Notes: generated from the sequence alone by a model not told the origin. A stretch of 41,136 bases of DNA from Phycisphaerae bacterium (GCA_021736645.1 JAIPFM010000009.1:1-41136); one strand, 5' to 3'; counted from the stretch's first letter, positions 1 through 9,006 are shown. Numbers and translations: made by a program.

Positions 1-940
1 GCATACCGGCCACATAGCGGCGTGTGTTGGGGCCATTGTCCACCATGAACAGGATCAGGGTGTTGTCCAGTTGGCCCAGGGCTTGAAGACGTGAGATGAG
101 TTTTTCTATGTTGTCATCAATGTTGCTGATCATCGCAAAAATACGGGCGAGAATATCCGTATCCCATTTCGTGGGCAGTTTGTGTCCGTTGGTTTGCGGG
201 AATTGATCGCTGCTCAGGTTCAGGCCTTTGTAATGGTCATACCAGTCCCGGGGCACGTCGTGGAACGGGCCATGCGGTGCATTGGTGGGCAGATACACAA
301 AGAAGTCCTTCTCCTGTTGAACCTGGCTCTCCACCCAGGACAGGGCGGCATCAAAATAGACATCCGTGCAATAGCCCTTTTGCGGTGTTTCCACACCGTT
401 GTGAAACAGGATGGGGTCCGTATATTTGCCTTCGCCGCCGGGCGGGTCCGAGGGTTGGCCGATGCCGCCGCCGCGTAGCATGAGCACTTCGTCGAAACCC
501 TGGTCCTGGGGTCGCATGGGATAGTTGTCACCCAGATGCCACTTGCCGAACAGGCCCGTGGCATAGCCGGACGATTTGAGCATTTCAGCGATCGTGACCT
601 CCTGCGGCTCCATCATGGCACGTCCGATGTATGTGTCCTTCACGCGCGTGCGATAATTGTATCGACCGGTCATGAGGCAGGCGCGTGTGGGTGCGCACAC
701 AGGGCTCACGTAGTAGTGCGTCATGCGTGCACTGTTTTTTGCCATGGCATCCAGATGAGGTGTCTTGATCACAGGATTGCCGATAAACCCGAAATCACCG
801 TAGCCCTGGTCGTCCGTGACAATCAAGATCACATTGGGACGTGTCTTGTCCTGGCCGGAGGCTGCCGGGAGAACCGATGTCATGCAGGCTGAGGCAGCAC
901 CGCTTGCGAGTGTCTTTAAAAAGGTGCGGCGATCAATCAT
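1..940 (-). CDS. Sulfatase with Tat signal (C-terminus cut by window edge)
   Basis: This is a formylglycine-dependent type I sulfatase that would hydrolyse sulfate esters outside the cytoplasm. The 313 residues in the window begin with a twin-arginine signal (DRRTFLK, residues 3-9) and an Ala-rich hydrophobic stretch. A metal-binding Asp pair follows at 43-44 in the motif TDDQGYGD. The sulfatase signature CAPTR starts at Cys82, the residue that would become formylglycine, and is followed by ACLMTGR. GKWHLG and HGPF motifs follow. The start is supported by an AAAGGAG ribosome site 6 bases upstream. The gene lies 12 bases behind zntB and probably shares its transcript. The true C-terminus lies beyond the left edge. 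The family is clear; the substrate (likely a sulfated glycan) cannot be read from this sequence. Confidence 0.93.
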   Translation of the reverse strand, partial: MIDRRTFLKTLASGAASACMTSVLPAASGQDKTRPNVILIVTDDQGYGDFGFIGNPVIKTPHLDAMAKNSARMTHYYVSPVCAPTRACLMTGRYNYRTRVKDTYIGRAMMEPQEVTIAEMLKSSGYATGLFGKWHLGDNYPMRPQDQGFDEVLMLRGGGIGQPSDPPGGEGKYTDPILFHNGVETPQKGYCTDVYFDAALSWVESQVQQEKDFFVYLPTNAPHGPFHDVPRDWYDHYKGLNLSSDQFPQTNGHKLPTKWDTDILARIFAMISNIDDNIEKLISRLQALGQLDNTLILFMVDNGPNTRRYVAGM

Positions 941-952
941 GGTAGTCTCCTT

Positions 953-1927
953 TCAGAGCACCTGTTTCCTCTTGAAGATGAAGTAGACAAAAAAGGCGAG
1001 GATTCCGAGCAGCAGGCAGACCAGGAAAAACGCCCACGGGTTCTCTGTGCCGGGGATGCCGCCGACATTGATGCCGAGCAGGCCTGTCAGTAAACCGAGC
1101 GGCAGGAAGATGGTGGCCACAATGGACATCACGTAAAGCGTCTGGTTCATCTGCTCGGAGAGGCGTGCGTTGAGCTCTTCCTGGGCAATGGCCGCGCGGT
1201 CTCTGGCAGCGTCGAGATCTTCGAGACAGCGTGTGACGCGTTCTGTCACTTCACGTATATGAAATTTGTCTGCATCCGAAAGCCACTCCACCCGTTCGTT
1301 CTGGAGGCGGGAGAGCAGTTCACGCTGGGGCACCAGATGTCTTCGCAGGCCGATGATCATGCGCCGGACCCTCGAAAGCTCTGATCGCAGAGCGGCTCGT
1401 TCCTTTTCAAGAATCTGGTCTTCCAGGGCGTCCACGCTGTCGTCAATGTCACCCACGACATCCGCCATGCGGTCCGTCAGTCTTTCACACAGGACCACCA
1501 GAAAGTCGCCGATGTCGTTGGGCCCCTGGCCTTGGGTGAGCGCGTTTCGAATGTCATTGATGGCCTCGACGCGTCGATGTCTCATGGTGATGATTCGGTT
1601 CTTGTGAATCCACAGTCTGAGGGAGACCATGTCATCCGGGTCCGCCCCGGGATTGCAGTTGACCCCTCTAAGGCATATCAGGAGTCCCTGGTCCGCGGTG
1701 ATGCTGCGCGGTCGGGTGTCTTGCGAGGTCAGGATCTCAATGGTGAGTTCAGAGAGGATGTGTTCCCGGGAGAGCCAGTCTTTAACGGCTTGATCCGTGT
1801 AATCCAGGTGAAACCAAGTCACAGAATCGTTGTTATGCCAGACGGCAGCATGGTCTTCCTTGATTTCCTGGGCAGCGCCCTGGCCATTGAGTGAAGCGCA
1901 ATAAATAAAGCCCTGGCTTTTGTTCAT
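953..1927 (-). CDS. zntB: ZntB/CorA-family divalent metal transporter
   Basis: This is a 324-residue inner-membrane transporter of the CorA superfamily. It most resembles ZntB, which moves Zn2+ and related ions. The cytoplasmic part carries the ZntB-like segment around GLLICLRGVN and a long coiled helix region with many Arg and Glu residues (DQILEKERAALRSELSRVRR). The C-terminus has two membrane helices separated by GINVGGIPGTENP, which fits the ZntB pore motif GVNxGGxPG better than the CorA GMN loop. The frame is open further upstream to 1996. I chose the ATG at 1927 because it has an AAAGGATT ribosome site and gives the length usual for ZntB (about 327). The next gene downstream is the sulfatase, an unusual partner. 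Confidence 0.88.
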   Translation of the reverse strand: MNKSQGFIYCASLNGQGAAQEIKEDHAAVWHNNDSVTWFHLDYTDQAVKDWLSREHILSELTIEILTSQDTRPRSITADQGLLICLRGVNCNPGADPDDMVSLRLWIHKNRIITMRHRRVEAINDIRNALTQGQGPNDIGDFLVVLCERLTDRMADVVGDIDDSVDALEDQILEKERAALRSELSRVRRMIIGLRRHLVPQRELLSRLQNERVEWLSDADKFHIREVTERVTRCLEDLDAARDRAAIAQEELNARLSEQMNQTLYVMSIVATIFLPLGLLTGLLGINVGGIPGTENPWAFFLVCLLLGILAFFVYFIFKRKQVL

Positions 1928-1957
1928 GTTGAATCCTTTCACTTTAAAAACAGAGAC

Positions 1958-1986
1958 TTGCTGTTTTTCTATGGGGTCTGTATATA
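1958..1986 (+). promoter_or_regulatory. Possible sigma70-type promoter for the CNNM pair
   Basis: TTGCTG (1958-1963) and TATATA (1981-1986) are separated by 17 bases, upstream of the first CNNM gene and divergent from zntB. The match to consensus is only moderate, so this is a candidate. Confidence 0.3.
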
Positions 1987-2128
1987 TACTATTCAACTGT
2001 GTAATTGGATGGTGGTCAATAAAGAAAAGTGGACAATGGGCTGTTCGCTGGCTTCCTGACGGCTCGACATCATTCAGGGTATGGTGTTTGACGGGCTTTC
2101 ATGGCTACATGTTTATGAGGAATTCTTT

Positions 2129-3385
2129 GTGTCAGAGATGGTTGCACAAGCAGGTCGCCTGCTCCTGATGATCGTTTTTCTGTGTGGGTCTGCCTATTGC
2201 TCCGGCGCGGAAACGGCCTTCTTTGCCTTGACGCGCAGGCAGATCAACGGATTCAAGCAGTCCAAGCATCGGTTGGAGCGTCTGGTGGGCACGGTGATGG
2301 ATTCGCCAAGTGATCTGCTGGGATCTCTGCTCCTGGGCAACCTGATTGTGAATGTGCTCTTCTTTGCCCTGTCGAGTGTGCTGATGCTCAAGGTGGAGCA
2401 GCAGGCCGGAGCCCTCATGGCTGCGGTTACGGCCTTTGTGACCTTTCTATGCCTTGTCCTGTTTGGGGAAATTCTGCCCAAGTCTCTGTCCTATGCCAAT
2501 CCGAAACGCTTCAGTCTTTGGGTGGTTCTGCCCACCATGGTGCTGGTCAAGGTCCTGACCCCGGTGGTCACGTTCTTTCGCTGGATCATGGCTGAACCGG
2601 TGCTGCGGATTTTCCTGGGGAACAAACGGCATCCGGATTCTGTGACAGGGGGGGAATTCAAGGCCCTGATTGAGGGGACCCTTGCACGGGGCCTGATTAC
2701 CCCACACCAGGGCCGCCTGTTTACAGAGGTGATTGATTTCAATCTGCTGCGTGTGCGTCACGTGATGCGTCCCCGCGTGGACATGGTGGCCTGTGACCTC
2801 ACAGATCCCCTGGATCGGGCCAAGGGTTTGATGCTGGACCACTGCGCCACCACGCTCTTTGTGTACAATGGTACACTGGATGCGATCCTGGGGGAGGTTG
2901 AATTTCGTGAGTTGCTGCTGGACCCGGAGGCGTCTTTGCAGTCTCTGATGCGGCCAGTCCAGTATATCCCGGAACAGCAGACGATTGAAAAGCTGTTGCA
3001 GTATTTCAGGAAGATGCGCATAGATACGGCCGTGGTCGTGGATGAGTACGGCGGGGTGGCTGGGTCTGTGTGTGTGGAGGATGTGGCAGGCGAACTGTTT
3101 GGGTCGCTTCAGACAGACGAAGACATCAAGGAGATTGAAAAGATCGGTCCCTTTAAATATCGGTTGGCCGGTGGCCTGCCCATTCATGATTGGGCCAAGA
3201 CGTTCGGTGCAGACCCGGACAATACCGACGTCAGTACTGTGGGGGGGTGGGTGACACTCCTGTTGGGGCACATCCCCAAGCCCGGCAATAGTGTCCAATG
3301 GAATAACATAACCTTTACCGTTGAGACCATGCGAAGACATCGTGTGCAGAGTATTCTCATGAGTGTGGAGCCCCACGATGACTAG
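2129..3385 (+). CDS. CNNM/CorC-family membrane protein (DUF21 - CBS pair - CorC_HlyC)
   Basis: This is an integral membrane protein of the CNNM/CorC (HlyC/CorC) family, implicated in Mg2+ efflux and cation homeostasis. The N-terminal DUF21 region holds several hydrophobic helices and the conserved CSGAETAFFAL motif. It continues through EILPKSLSYANP, then the VRHVMRPRVDM start of a CBS-domain pair and the DTAVVVDEYGG motif of the second CBS. It ends in a CorC_HlyC domain (KYRLAGGLPIHDW). The frame is open from an ATG at 2081, but that ATG has its only purine stretch 1-2 bases upstream. The GTG at 2129 has GAGG eight bases upstream and gives 418 residues, so I prefer it. The gene overlaps the next, related gene by 8 bases. 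Its substrate ion cannot be read from sequence. Confidence 0.9.
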   Translation: MSEMVAQAGRLLLMIVFLCGSAYCSGAETAFFALTRRQINGFKQSKHRLERLVGTVMDSPSDLLGSLLLGNLIVNVLFFALSSVLMLKVEQQAGALMAAVTAFVTFLCLVLFGEILPKSLSYANPKRFSLWVVLPTMVLVKVLTPVVTFFRWIMAEPVLRIFLGNKRHPDSVTGGEFKALIEGTLARGLITPHQGRLFTEVIDFNLLRVRHVMRPRVDMVACDLTDPLDRAKGLMLDHCATTLFVYNGTLDAILGEVEFRELLLDPEASLQSLMRPVQYIPEQQTIEKLLQYFRKMRIDTAVVVDEYGGVAGSVCVEDVAGELFGSLQTDEDIKEIEKIGPFKYRLAGGLPIHDWAKTFGADPDNTDVSTVGGWVTLLLGHIPKPGNSVQWNNITFTVETMRRHRVQSILMSVEPHDD

Positions 3386-4385
3386 TGTTTTGTCCATTTT
3401 CATTATCGTCGCGGGGGTCGTTGGATCAGGATTGTTTTCTGGGGCAGAGACCGGTATGTACCAACTCAGCCGGGTTCGGCTTCGTCTCGGTGTGGAGAGA
3501 AAGCAGGGGCTGTCCAGGCTGTTGGCTCATGCCTTGCGCGATCCTGCCGGTATTCTGGTGGCTACCTTGATCGGTACCAACCTGTGCGTGCATGGGGTCA
3601 CGAGTACGATCACCATGATGCTCCTGGACCAGGCAGGTACGTCCCATGCGGCAGAATGGATCGCCACCGGGATTGCCACGCCGATTCTGTTTGTCTTTGG
3701 CGAGCTGATTCCCAAGAATCTCTTCCTCTTCAGATCCGATGTGCTGTTGCCTGTTGTATCGCCCCTGTTGTATGCGACGCATCAGGTGCTTCGTTGGTGT
3801 GGGGTTGTGGCCCTGCTGCAGGCTCTGTCCTCTCTGTTTGCCCGATTGACCGGTACGCCCAAACCGTCCAAGGTGGCTGCCGAGAGTATGCGCAGACACG
3901 AAATTGCAGCGATCCTGCAGGAAACCCAGGAAGAGGGTTTTTTAACGGGCGTGCAGACAGGCATGATGAACCGCCTGGTCATTGCGTCAACCACGCCGGT
4001 CAAGGCCGTGATGACCCGTCTCAAAGAGGTGGAAAAGGTGGATGTGGGATGCAACCGGGACGCCTTGCTGCAGATGCTCAAAGGCCACGAATTCACACGG
4101 GTGCTGGTGTATGAAGGATCCCATGACCACATCCTCGGATTCGTGAATGTGTACCAGACACTGGGGGCGCACGCCTCTTTTGACACCCTGCATGACTATC
4201 TCAAGCCGATCAAGACTGTGGATGCAGAGACCTTTGTGACTGACGCCATTGATTTCATGCAGCAGGGGAAGCTTCGAATCCTGCTCGTGACCCAGACATT
4301 GCCGAAAAAACCGGCCAGGCCGATTGGCATTGTGACCATGAAAGACCTGGCAGAGGAACTGCTGGGAGAACTGGCTGTCTGGTAG
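3378..4385 (+). CDS. Second CNNM-family membrane protein, lacking the CorC_HlyC domain
   Basis: This is a 335-residue paralogue of the gene just upstream. It has a DUF21 membrane part containing FSGAETGMYQLSR and FGELIPKNLFL, followed by a CBS pair (VKAVMTRLKEVEKVD to PIGIVTMKDLAEELLGEL). It stops right after the second CBS and lacks the CorC_HlyC domain of its neighbour. The ATG at 3378 overlaps the end of the upstream gene (stop at 3385) and has TGGAG seven bases upstream, indicating translational coupling. An in-frame GTG at 3363 is possible but less well placed. Adjacent long and short CNNM proteins are common in bacteria and may form a hetero-oligomer; that role is inferred. Confidence 0.87.
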   Translation: MTSVLSIFIIVAGVVGSGLFSGAETGMYQLSRVRLRLGVERKQGLSRLLAHALRDPAGILVATLIGTNLCVHGVTSTITMMLLDQAGTSHAAEWIATGIATPILFVFGELIPKNLFLFRSDVLLPVVSPLLYATHQVLRWCGVVALLQALSSLFARLTGTPKPSKVAAESMRRHEIAAILQETQEEGFLTGVQTGMMNRLVIASTTPVKAVMTRLKEVEKVDVGCNRDALLQMLKGHEFTRVLVYEGSHDHILGFVNVYQTLGAHASFDTLHDYLKPIKTVDAETFVTDAIDFMQQGKLRILLVTQTLPKKPARPIGIVTMKDLAEELLGELAVW

Positions 4386-4395
4386 GGGGCGGACA

Positions 4396-4420
4396 AGGGC
4401 AAGAAGGCAAGAAGAGAAGA
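4396..4420 (+). repeat. Short purine-rich direct repeat, 8-bp period
   Basis: Two perfect GGCAAGAA units (4398-4405 and 4406-4413) are followed by decayed purine-rich copies in the gap between the second CNNM gene and the epimerase. It may be a degenerate intergenic repeat. Confidence 0.4.
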
Positions 4421-4469
4421 GAGGGGAACGGTGTCACATTGTGATGGAGCCCAGAGAAAGGAAGACGCG

Positions 4470-5774
4470 ATGAACAAGTTCAAGGGTGTCAATAGGGTTG
4501 TGTGTCTGGTGGTCATATCGGCCGTGACATGGCCGGTCTGGGCTGCCCAGGACAGGGCCCAGCTGGCAGACGCCTGCATCCCCAAATTGGAGAAAATGCT
4601 CCACGAGAACATTGCTGCATTCTGGCTCTCCAAATCGATCGATCGTGACCATGGGGGCTATACCATCAATTTTGGCCCTCAAGGCGAAGACCGGCCCAGC
4701 GGCACCAAGATGATTGTCACTCAGGCCAGGACATTGTGGTTGTTTTCACGGTTGATCCGGGCAGGCTACGGCACAGACGAGATGGTCCAGGCGGCCAGGC
4801 ATGGGTATGCATTTCTTACTGACAAGATGTGGGATCATGAACACGGTGGATTCTACTGGGAGGTGGATGTCACCGGGCAGACAAAACGTAATCCCCTCAA
4901 GCACATGTACGGCCAGGGATTTGCCCTGTACGCGATATCCGAGTATTCCCTGGCGTCAAAGGATCCGGCGGTCCTGGCCTTTGCCAATCGTTTTTTCGAA
5001 TTGCTTGACACCAAGGCGTATGACCGAGTCAATGGCGGATACAACGAAGCCTTCCTGCCGGACTGGACCTCCGCGTCAAATGTCACCAGCCCCATGGGCA
5101 CGCGCGACAACGAGAAGCTGATGAATACGCACCTGCACCTGTTGGAGGCCCTGACCACCTATTATCGCGCCAGCCAATCACCGCGTGCCCGTGAACGGTT
5201 GATGGAACTGATTCTCATTCAGAGCAATACCGTGGTGCGCAAGCACGTGGGCGCCTGCACGGACCGCTACACCCAGGACTGGACACCCACCTCCACGCGC
5301 GTGTCCTACGGCCACGACATCGAGAATGTGTGGCTCCTCATGGATGCCTGTGATGCAGCAGGGCAATCCAATCGACCGCTTCTGGATTTCTATCAGTCTC
5401 TATATGGTTACTCATACCAATACGGCTACGACACCGCCCATGGCGGATTCTTTGACAGCGGTGAGTTCAATCAGCCGGCCGACAGGCGCGACAAGGTCTG
5501 GTGGGTCCAGGCCGAGGCCCTGGTCAGTGCCCTGTATCTGTACCGCATCACCGGTGACGCCCAGTACGCCGCGGTATTTACCCAGACCCTTGACTTTGTG
5601 GACAAGTACATGGCAGACTGGACCTGGGGGGAGTGGCACAGTACCACATCCGCAGAAGGCGTGGCCAGCCCGGGCAACAAGGCCCACGCATGGAAGTGCG
5701 GGTACCACAACGGGCGTGCCATGATCGAGTGTCTTGAAATCCTCAAGGCATTCAAACCCAGCAGCACAGAATAA
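4470..5774 (+). CDS. Secreted AGE-family sugar 2-epimerase
   Basis: This is a 434-residue member of the N-acylglucosamine/cellobiose 2-epimerase (AGE) family, which isomerises sugars at C2 in an (alpha/alpha)6 barrel. The conserved active-site histidines are visible in NTHLHLLEA (H221), YGHDIENVW (H282) and GYHNGRAMIE (H413), with HGGFYWEV and KHMYGQGFALYA motifs earlier. The pattern resembles the cellobiose/mannose epimerase branch as much as the GlcNAc branch. The start at 4470 has AGGAAG upstream and creates a signal peptide (MNKFKGVNRVV, hydrophobic core, then VWAAQ near residue 26), so the enzyme is probably exported. Most characterised AGE enzymes are cytoplasmic, so export is notable. 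The frame opens earlier at 4431, without support. Sugar specificity is unknown. Confidence 0.88.
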   Translation: MNKFKGVNRVVCLVVISAVTWPVWAAQDRAQLADACIPKLEKMLHENIAAFWLSKSIDRDHGGYTINFGPQGEDRPSGTKMIVTQARTLWLFSRLIRAGYGTDEMVQAARHGYAFLTDKMWDHEHGGFYWEVDVTGQTKRNPLKHMYGQGFALYAISEYSLASKDPAVLAFANRFFELLDTKAYDRVNGGYNEAFLPDWTSASNVTSPMGTRDNEKLMNTHLHLLEALTTYYRASQSPRARERLMELILIQSNTVVRKHVGACTDRYTQDWTPTSTRVSYGHDIENVWLLMDACDAAGQSNRPLLDFYQSLYGYSYQYGYDTAHGGFFDSGEFNQPADRRDKVWWVQAEALVSALYLYRITGDAQYAAVFTQTLDFVDKYMADWTWGEWHSTTSAEGVASPGNKAHAWKCGYHNGRAMIECLEILKAFKPSSTE

Positions 5775-5796
5775 CCAAGCGGTAGTACGGGGAGCA

Positions 5797-5882
5797 AGGT
5801 TAAAGAAGGTTCACGGTTCACGGTTGTAATACCGGTTTATTCTATGAACTGTGAACCCGGAACCGTGAACCATCTTTAACCT
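5797..5882. repeat. Large inverted repeat of 7-bp units between convergent genes
   Basis: The left arm (AGGTTAAAGAAGGTTCACGG...) and the right arm ending in CCATCTTTAACCT pair over about 23 bases with one mismatch. Each arm is itself a 7-bp tandem array. The left has AAGGTTC, ACGGTTC, ACGGTTG (5806-5826). The right has TGAACTG, TGAACCC, GGAACCG, TGAACCA (5845-5872). It lies between the convergent ends of the epimerase and mutS and could serve as a bidirectional terminator. It lacks a long T-tract. Confidence 0.8.
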
Positions 5883-5885
5883 AGG

Positions 5886-8516
5886 CTAGGTCTTCTGGAT
5901 GTCGGATTTGATTTCGTGTAACAGGTTCATGGCCTGCAGGGGGGTGAGGTGGTTGATGTCCATGGAGGCGAGACGGTCCAGCACGGATTTGTGCTGTCTG
6001 ACAAAGAGGGTGTCTTCGTCAGGTTCTTTGGTTTTGTGTCTGGCCAGGTGTTCGCCCGCCGCTTCCTTCTGGAAGGTGGCCTCCAGGTCCTGGAGGATTT
6101 CCCTGGACCGGGACAGAATCGGCTGAGGCAGACCTGCCAGCTTGGCCACGTGAATACCATAGCTCTTGTCTGTGCCGCCGGGCAGGATCTGGTGGAGGAA
6201 TACGACTTCATCGGCCCATTCGCGCACGGCCACGTTGCAGTTCTTGATGTTGGTGAAGAGCTCGGACAATTCCGTGAGTTCGTGATAGTGCGTGGCGAAC
6301 AGGGTTCTGCATTGAATGGTGTTGGCAATATATTCCGTGATGGCCCAGGCCAGGGACAAACCGTCATACGTACTGGTCCCGCGGCCGATCTCATCCAGGA
6401 TGACCAGAGATTTGTTCGTGGCATTGTTGACGATGTTGGCAGTCTCAGTCATTTCCACCATGAAGGTGGATTGGCCGCGCACCAGTTCATCCGAGGCACC
6501 TACACGCGTGAAGATCCGGTCCACCAGGCCAATCGTCGCTTCAGAGGCCGGGATGAAGGATCCGGTCTGTGCCATGAGCACGAGCAGGGCGGTTTGCCGG
6601 ATATAGGTACTCTTGCCGCTCATATTGGGGCCTGTGATCACAGCAATGTCCCCATCCTGTCTTCCGAGATCCACGTCATTGGCCACAAATTCTGAGCCCA
6701 GCATCTCCGCCAGTACAGGGTGTTTGCCTTCCTTAATGAGCAGTTCTGTGCTGCTGTTGATCTGGGGTCTAATGTAGTGACGCCTGTAGGCAATATGGGC
6801 CAGGCTGCACAGGCAATCCAGTTGAGCAACCGTATCTGCCAGCTTTTGCAGGCGATCCACATACTCGCTGGTTTTTTGACGGATGTCTTCAAACAGCCGG
6901 ACCTCCAGGTCCAGGGCCTTTTCTTCTGCGCCCAGGGCCTCGACTTCGTATTGTTTGAGTTCATCTGTGATGTAGCGTTCTGCGTTCTTGATGGTCTGCT
7001 TGCGCACATAATGGGCTGGGGCCTTGTCTGAATACGCGCGGCTGATCTCAATGTAGAAGCCAAAGACCCGGTTGAAACCAACCTTGAGATTGGGGATGCC
7101 TGTGAGTTCCAGTTGTTCCTTTTGATAGGCGGCCAGCCAGGATTGACCATCCCTGCCGATCGATCTAAGGTGGTCCAGCTTTTCAGAGAATCCAGAGCGA
7201 ATCACACCGCCGTCCCTCAGGTGGGCGGGGCACTCCGGATCAATGGCCGCGTTCAGGATTTCTGTGAGGTCGTCCATGCTGTCGCATTTCTCAGCGAGTT
7301 GTGTGAGACGGGCACTCTGAAACGTCTCTGCCAGGCTTCGCAGGACCGGGATCTTTTTGAGTGTGCCTGCCAGGGCCAGGAGATCTCTTGGGGAGCACCG
7401 CAGCGTACTCACTCTGGCGGCAATGCGTTCAGTATCAGAAATACCGGAAAGACACTGACGCATCTCAGCCAGATCCTCGGGGCGATCCTTGAGTTCTCCA
7501 ATGCAGTCCTGCCTTCCGGTGATGGCATCCACGTCGCACAAAGGCATGCACAGCCAGTATCTGAACATCCGTCCACCCATGCCGGTCTGTGTGGCATCCA
7601 GGCTGTGGAGCAGAGAGCCCTGACGGATTTCGCTGCGGATCGTCTGGAGTATTTCCAGGCTTCGCAGGCTGATGGGGTCAATCTGAAGGAAGTTTCTGCG
7701 TTTGATCACGCGCAGGCTCTGGATATGCCCCAACGCAGTCTTTTGGGTTTCATTGAGGTATTCAATCACAGCCCCGGATGGAATGATCAGGTCATTGTTG
7801 TGTTCACCGATGCCAAAACCTTCTAACGTCTGAGTGCCAAAGTGCTTGAGTAGTCGCTGCCTGGCTTGATAGGGATCAAAATACCAGGCAGGGCGTTCTG
7901 TGATGATGGCCTGGGTCTGCTGCTGGATGGAATTTGTGAGTTTCTTGAGCTCGGACTCAAAGAGTTCGCCTCTGGAGTCGGCCACCAGGCACTCCTTGGG
8001 GTTGAGGCGTGCCAATTCATTGATCAGATGGGATTCCTGGAGCTGCTGCACAAAAAAATGGCCTGTTGACACATCGACCCAACTGATACTGGCATTGTCC
8101 TGGATACCCAGGCTGATGGCGCACAGAAAATTGTCTTCTTTGGCCTCAAGGAGCATGTCGTCTGTGAGCGTGCCGGGTGTGACGATACGGACCACATCCC
8201 GCTTGACCACACCCTTGGCGGTCTTGGGATTCTCAACCTGCTCGCAGACTGCCACCTTGAAGCCCGCCTGGATCATCTTCTTGAGATACCCGTCTACAGC
8301 ATGAAAGGGTACACCTGCCAGGGGAATCGGCGTGTCGCCTGATTTGCCGCGACTGGTCAAGGTGAGGCCAAGGACTCGTGCGCAGGTCTTGGCATCGTCA
8401 TAGAATGTTTCGTAAAAATCGCCCATCCGGAAGAATAAAATGGCGTCCGGGTATTTTTCTTTGAAATGGAAAAACTGTCTCATGGCGGGCGTCATAGTTT
8501 CAGGTTTCTTCATCAT
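5886..8516 (-). CDS. mutS: DNA mismatch repair protein MutS
   Basis: MutS recognises mismatches and small insertion/deletion loops and recruits MutL. Domain I carries FRMGDFYETF, with the mismatch-wedging Phe and Glu (F34, E36 from this start). The connector, lever and clamp regions follow. The C-terminal ATPase has Walker A GPNMSGKST near residue 620, Walker B VILDEIGRGTS and the FATHYHELTEL segment. The protein is 876 residues, normal for the family. The frame opens with GTG at 8534, but a good promoter lies at 8526-8553 and predicts a transcript starting about 8519. Translation therefore probably begins at the ATG at 8516, or at 8495, on an almost leaderless mRNA. It is monocistronic and convergent with the epimerase gene. 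Confidence 0.97.
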   Translation of the reverse strand: MMKKPETMTPAMRQFFHFKEKYPDAILFFRMGDFYETFYDDAKTCARVLGLTLTSRGKSGDTPIPLAGVPFHAVDGYLKKMIQAGFKVAVCEQVENPKTAKGVVKRDVVRIVTPGTLTDDMLLEAKEDNFLCAISLGIQDNASISWVDVSTGHFFVQQLQESHLINELARLNPKECLVADSRGELFESELKKLTNSIQQQTQAIITERPAWYFDPYQARQRLLKHFGTQTLEGFGIGEHNNDLIIPSGAVIEYLNETQKTALGHIQSLRVIKRRNFLQIDPISLRSLEILQTIRSEIRQGSLLHSLDATQTGMGGRMFRYWLCMPLCDVDAITGRQDCIGELKDRPEDLAEMRQCLSGISDTERIAARVSTLRCSPRDLLALAGTLKKIPVLRSLAETFQSARLTQLAEKCDSMDDLTEILNAAIDPECPAHLRDGGVIRSGFSEKLDHLRSIGRDGQSWLAAYQKEQLELTGIPNLKVGFNRVFGFYIEISRAYSDKAPAHYVRKQTIKNAERYITDELKQYEVEALGAEEKALDLEVRLFEDIRQKTSEYVDRLQKLADTVAQLDCLCSLAHIAYRRHYIRPQINSSTELLIKEGKHPVLAEMLGSEFVANDVDLGRQDGDIAVITGPNMSGKSTYIRQTALLVLMAQTGSFIPASEATIGLVDRIFTRVGASDELVRGQSTFMVEMTETANIVNNATNKSLVILDEIGRGTSTYDGLSLAWAITEYIANTIQCRTLFATHYHELTELSELFTNIKNCNVAVREWADEVVFLHQILPGGTDKSYGIHVAKLAGLPQPILSRSREILQDLEATFQKEAAGEHLARHKTKEPDEDTLFVRQHKSVLDRLASMDINHLTPLQAMNLLHEIKSDIQKT

Positions 8517-8525
8517 AGGTTGAAG

Positions 8526-8553
8526 ATTATACACATGCAGTTCATGAGGACAA
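8526..8553 (-). promoter_or_regulatory. Promoter of mutS
   Basis: On the minus strand, TTGTCC (8553-8548) and a perfect TATAAT (8531-8526) are separated by 16 bases. The expected start point is about 3 bases before the ATG at 8516, and no ribosome site is visible. Confidence 0.55.
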
Positions 8554-8852
8554 CTCTAATCATATATCTCGGTTTGAAATGTCTGGCACAACGGAATTTG
8601 CTGAAAAACGCATGTTATCCAGCTTTTGGTCTGTCCCAGTACTGCCATGCTCTATATTATTGGGTCGGCTCGAGTGCCACTATATGTTGTATATCGCTTA
8701 ATTATCCTAGTTATACTTGTAAGTTTCCCCAATTTCCAACCATCCCAGCAATGTCTGATAAAAGATTCGATTATAGCCATAAAACGTCGTTTCCGGGGAA
8801 GGAACCTGGGAGAAAGTTTTTTTGAAAATGCCTTTTCTAAAGTGGCGAATGT
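8554..8852. other. AT-rich gap with no supported gene
   Basis: About 300 bases between the divergent mutS and the FlgM-like gene. Short open frames exist (for example 8626-8856) but show no recognisable protein pattern or ribosome site. I see no RNA gene here. Confidence 0.5.
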
Positions 8853-8853
8853 T

Positions 8854-8882
8854 TAAAGAAATTGGGATTTGACTGTCGATAT
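8854..8882 (+). promoter_or_regulatory. Weak sigma28-like promoter candidate
   Basis: TAAA (8854-8857) and GTCGATAT (8875-8882) resemble the flagellar sigma28 elements TAAA and GCCGATAA. The spacing is 17 instead of 15, so the match is imperfect. It is of interest because a FlgM-like gene follows. Confidence 0.2.
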
Positions 8883-8955
8883 CAATAGTGATTCAGGCCT
8901 TTGACAGGATTATCAAGGGCTATACTAAATATTGTATGTGTGCCAGGGGAAAATC

Positions 8956-9006
8956 ATGGATGATTTTTCCCTGGACAAGGTTGGCAAGGTCAGAAGAAAT
9001 GCCTGA
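8956..9006 (+). CDS. Possible 16-residue leader peptide overlapping the FlgM-like start
   Basis: An ATG with a strong AGGGG ribosome site 6 bases upstream opens a 16-codon frame (MDDFSLDKVGKVRRNA). It ends at 9006, overlapping by 8 bases the ATG of the FlgM-like gene at 8999, whose own ribosome site is weak. This could be a translational-coupling leader, or a relic of an older start lost by frameshift. Confidence 0.3.
   Translation: MDDFSLDKVGKVRRNA

Noticed and set aside
2447-3403. 318-codon open frame antisense to the first CNNM gene
   Set aside because: His/Gln-rich shadow of a well-supported gene.
8583-8601. TGGCAC...TTTGCTG resembling a sigma54 promoter
   Set aside because: The GG to GC distance is three bases too long for a sigma54 site.
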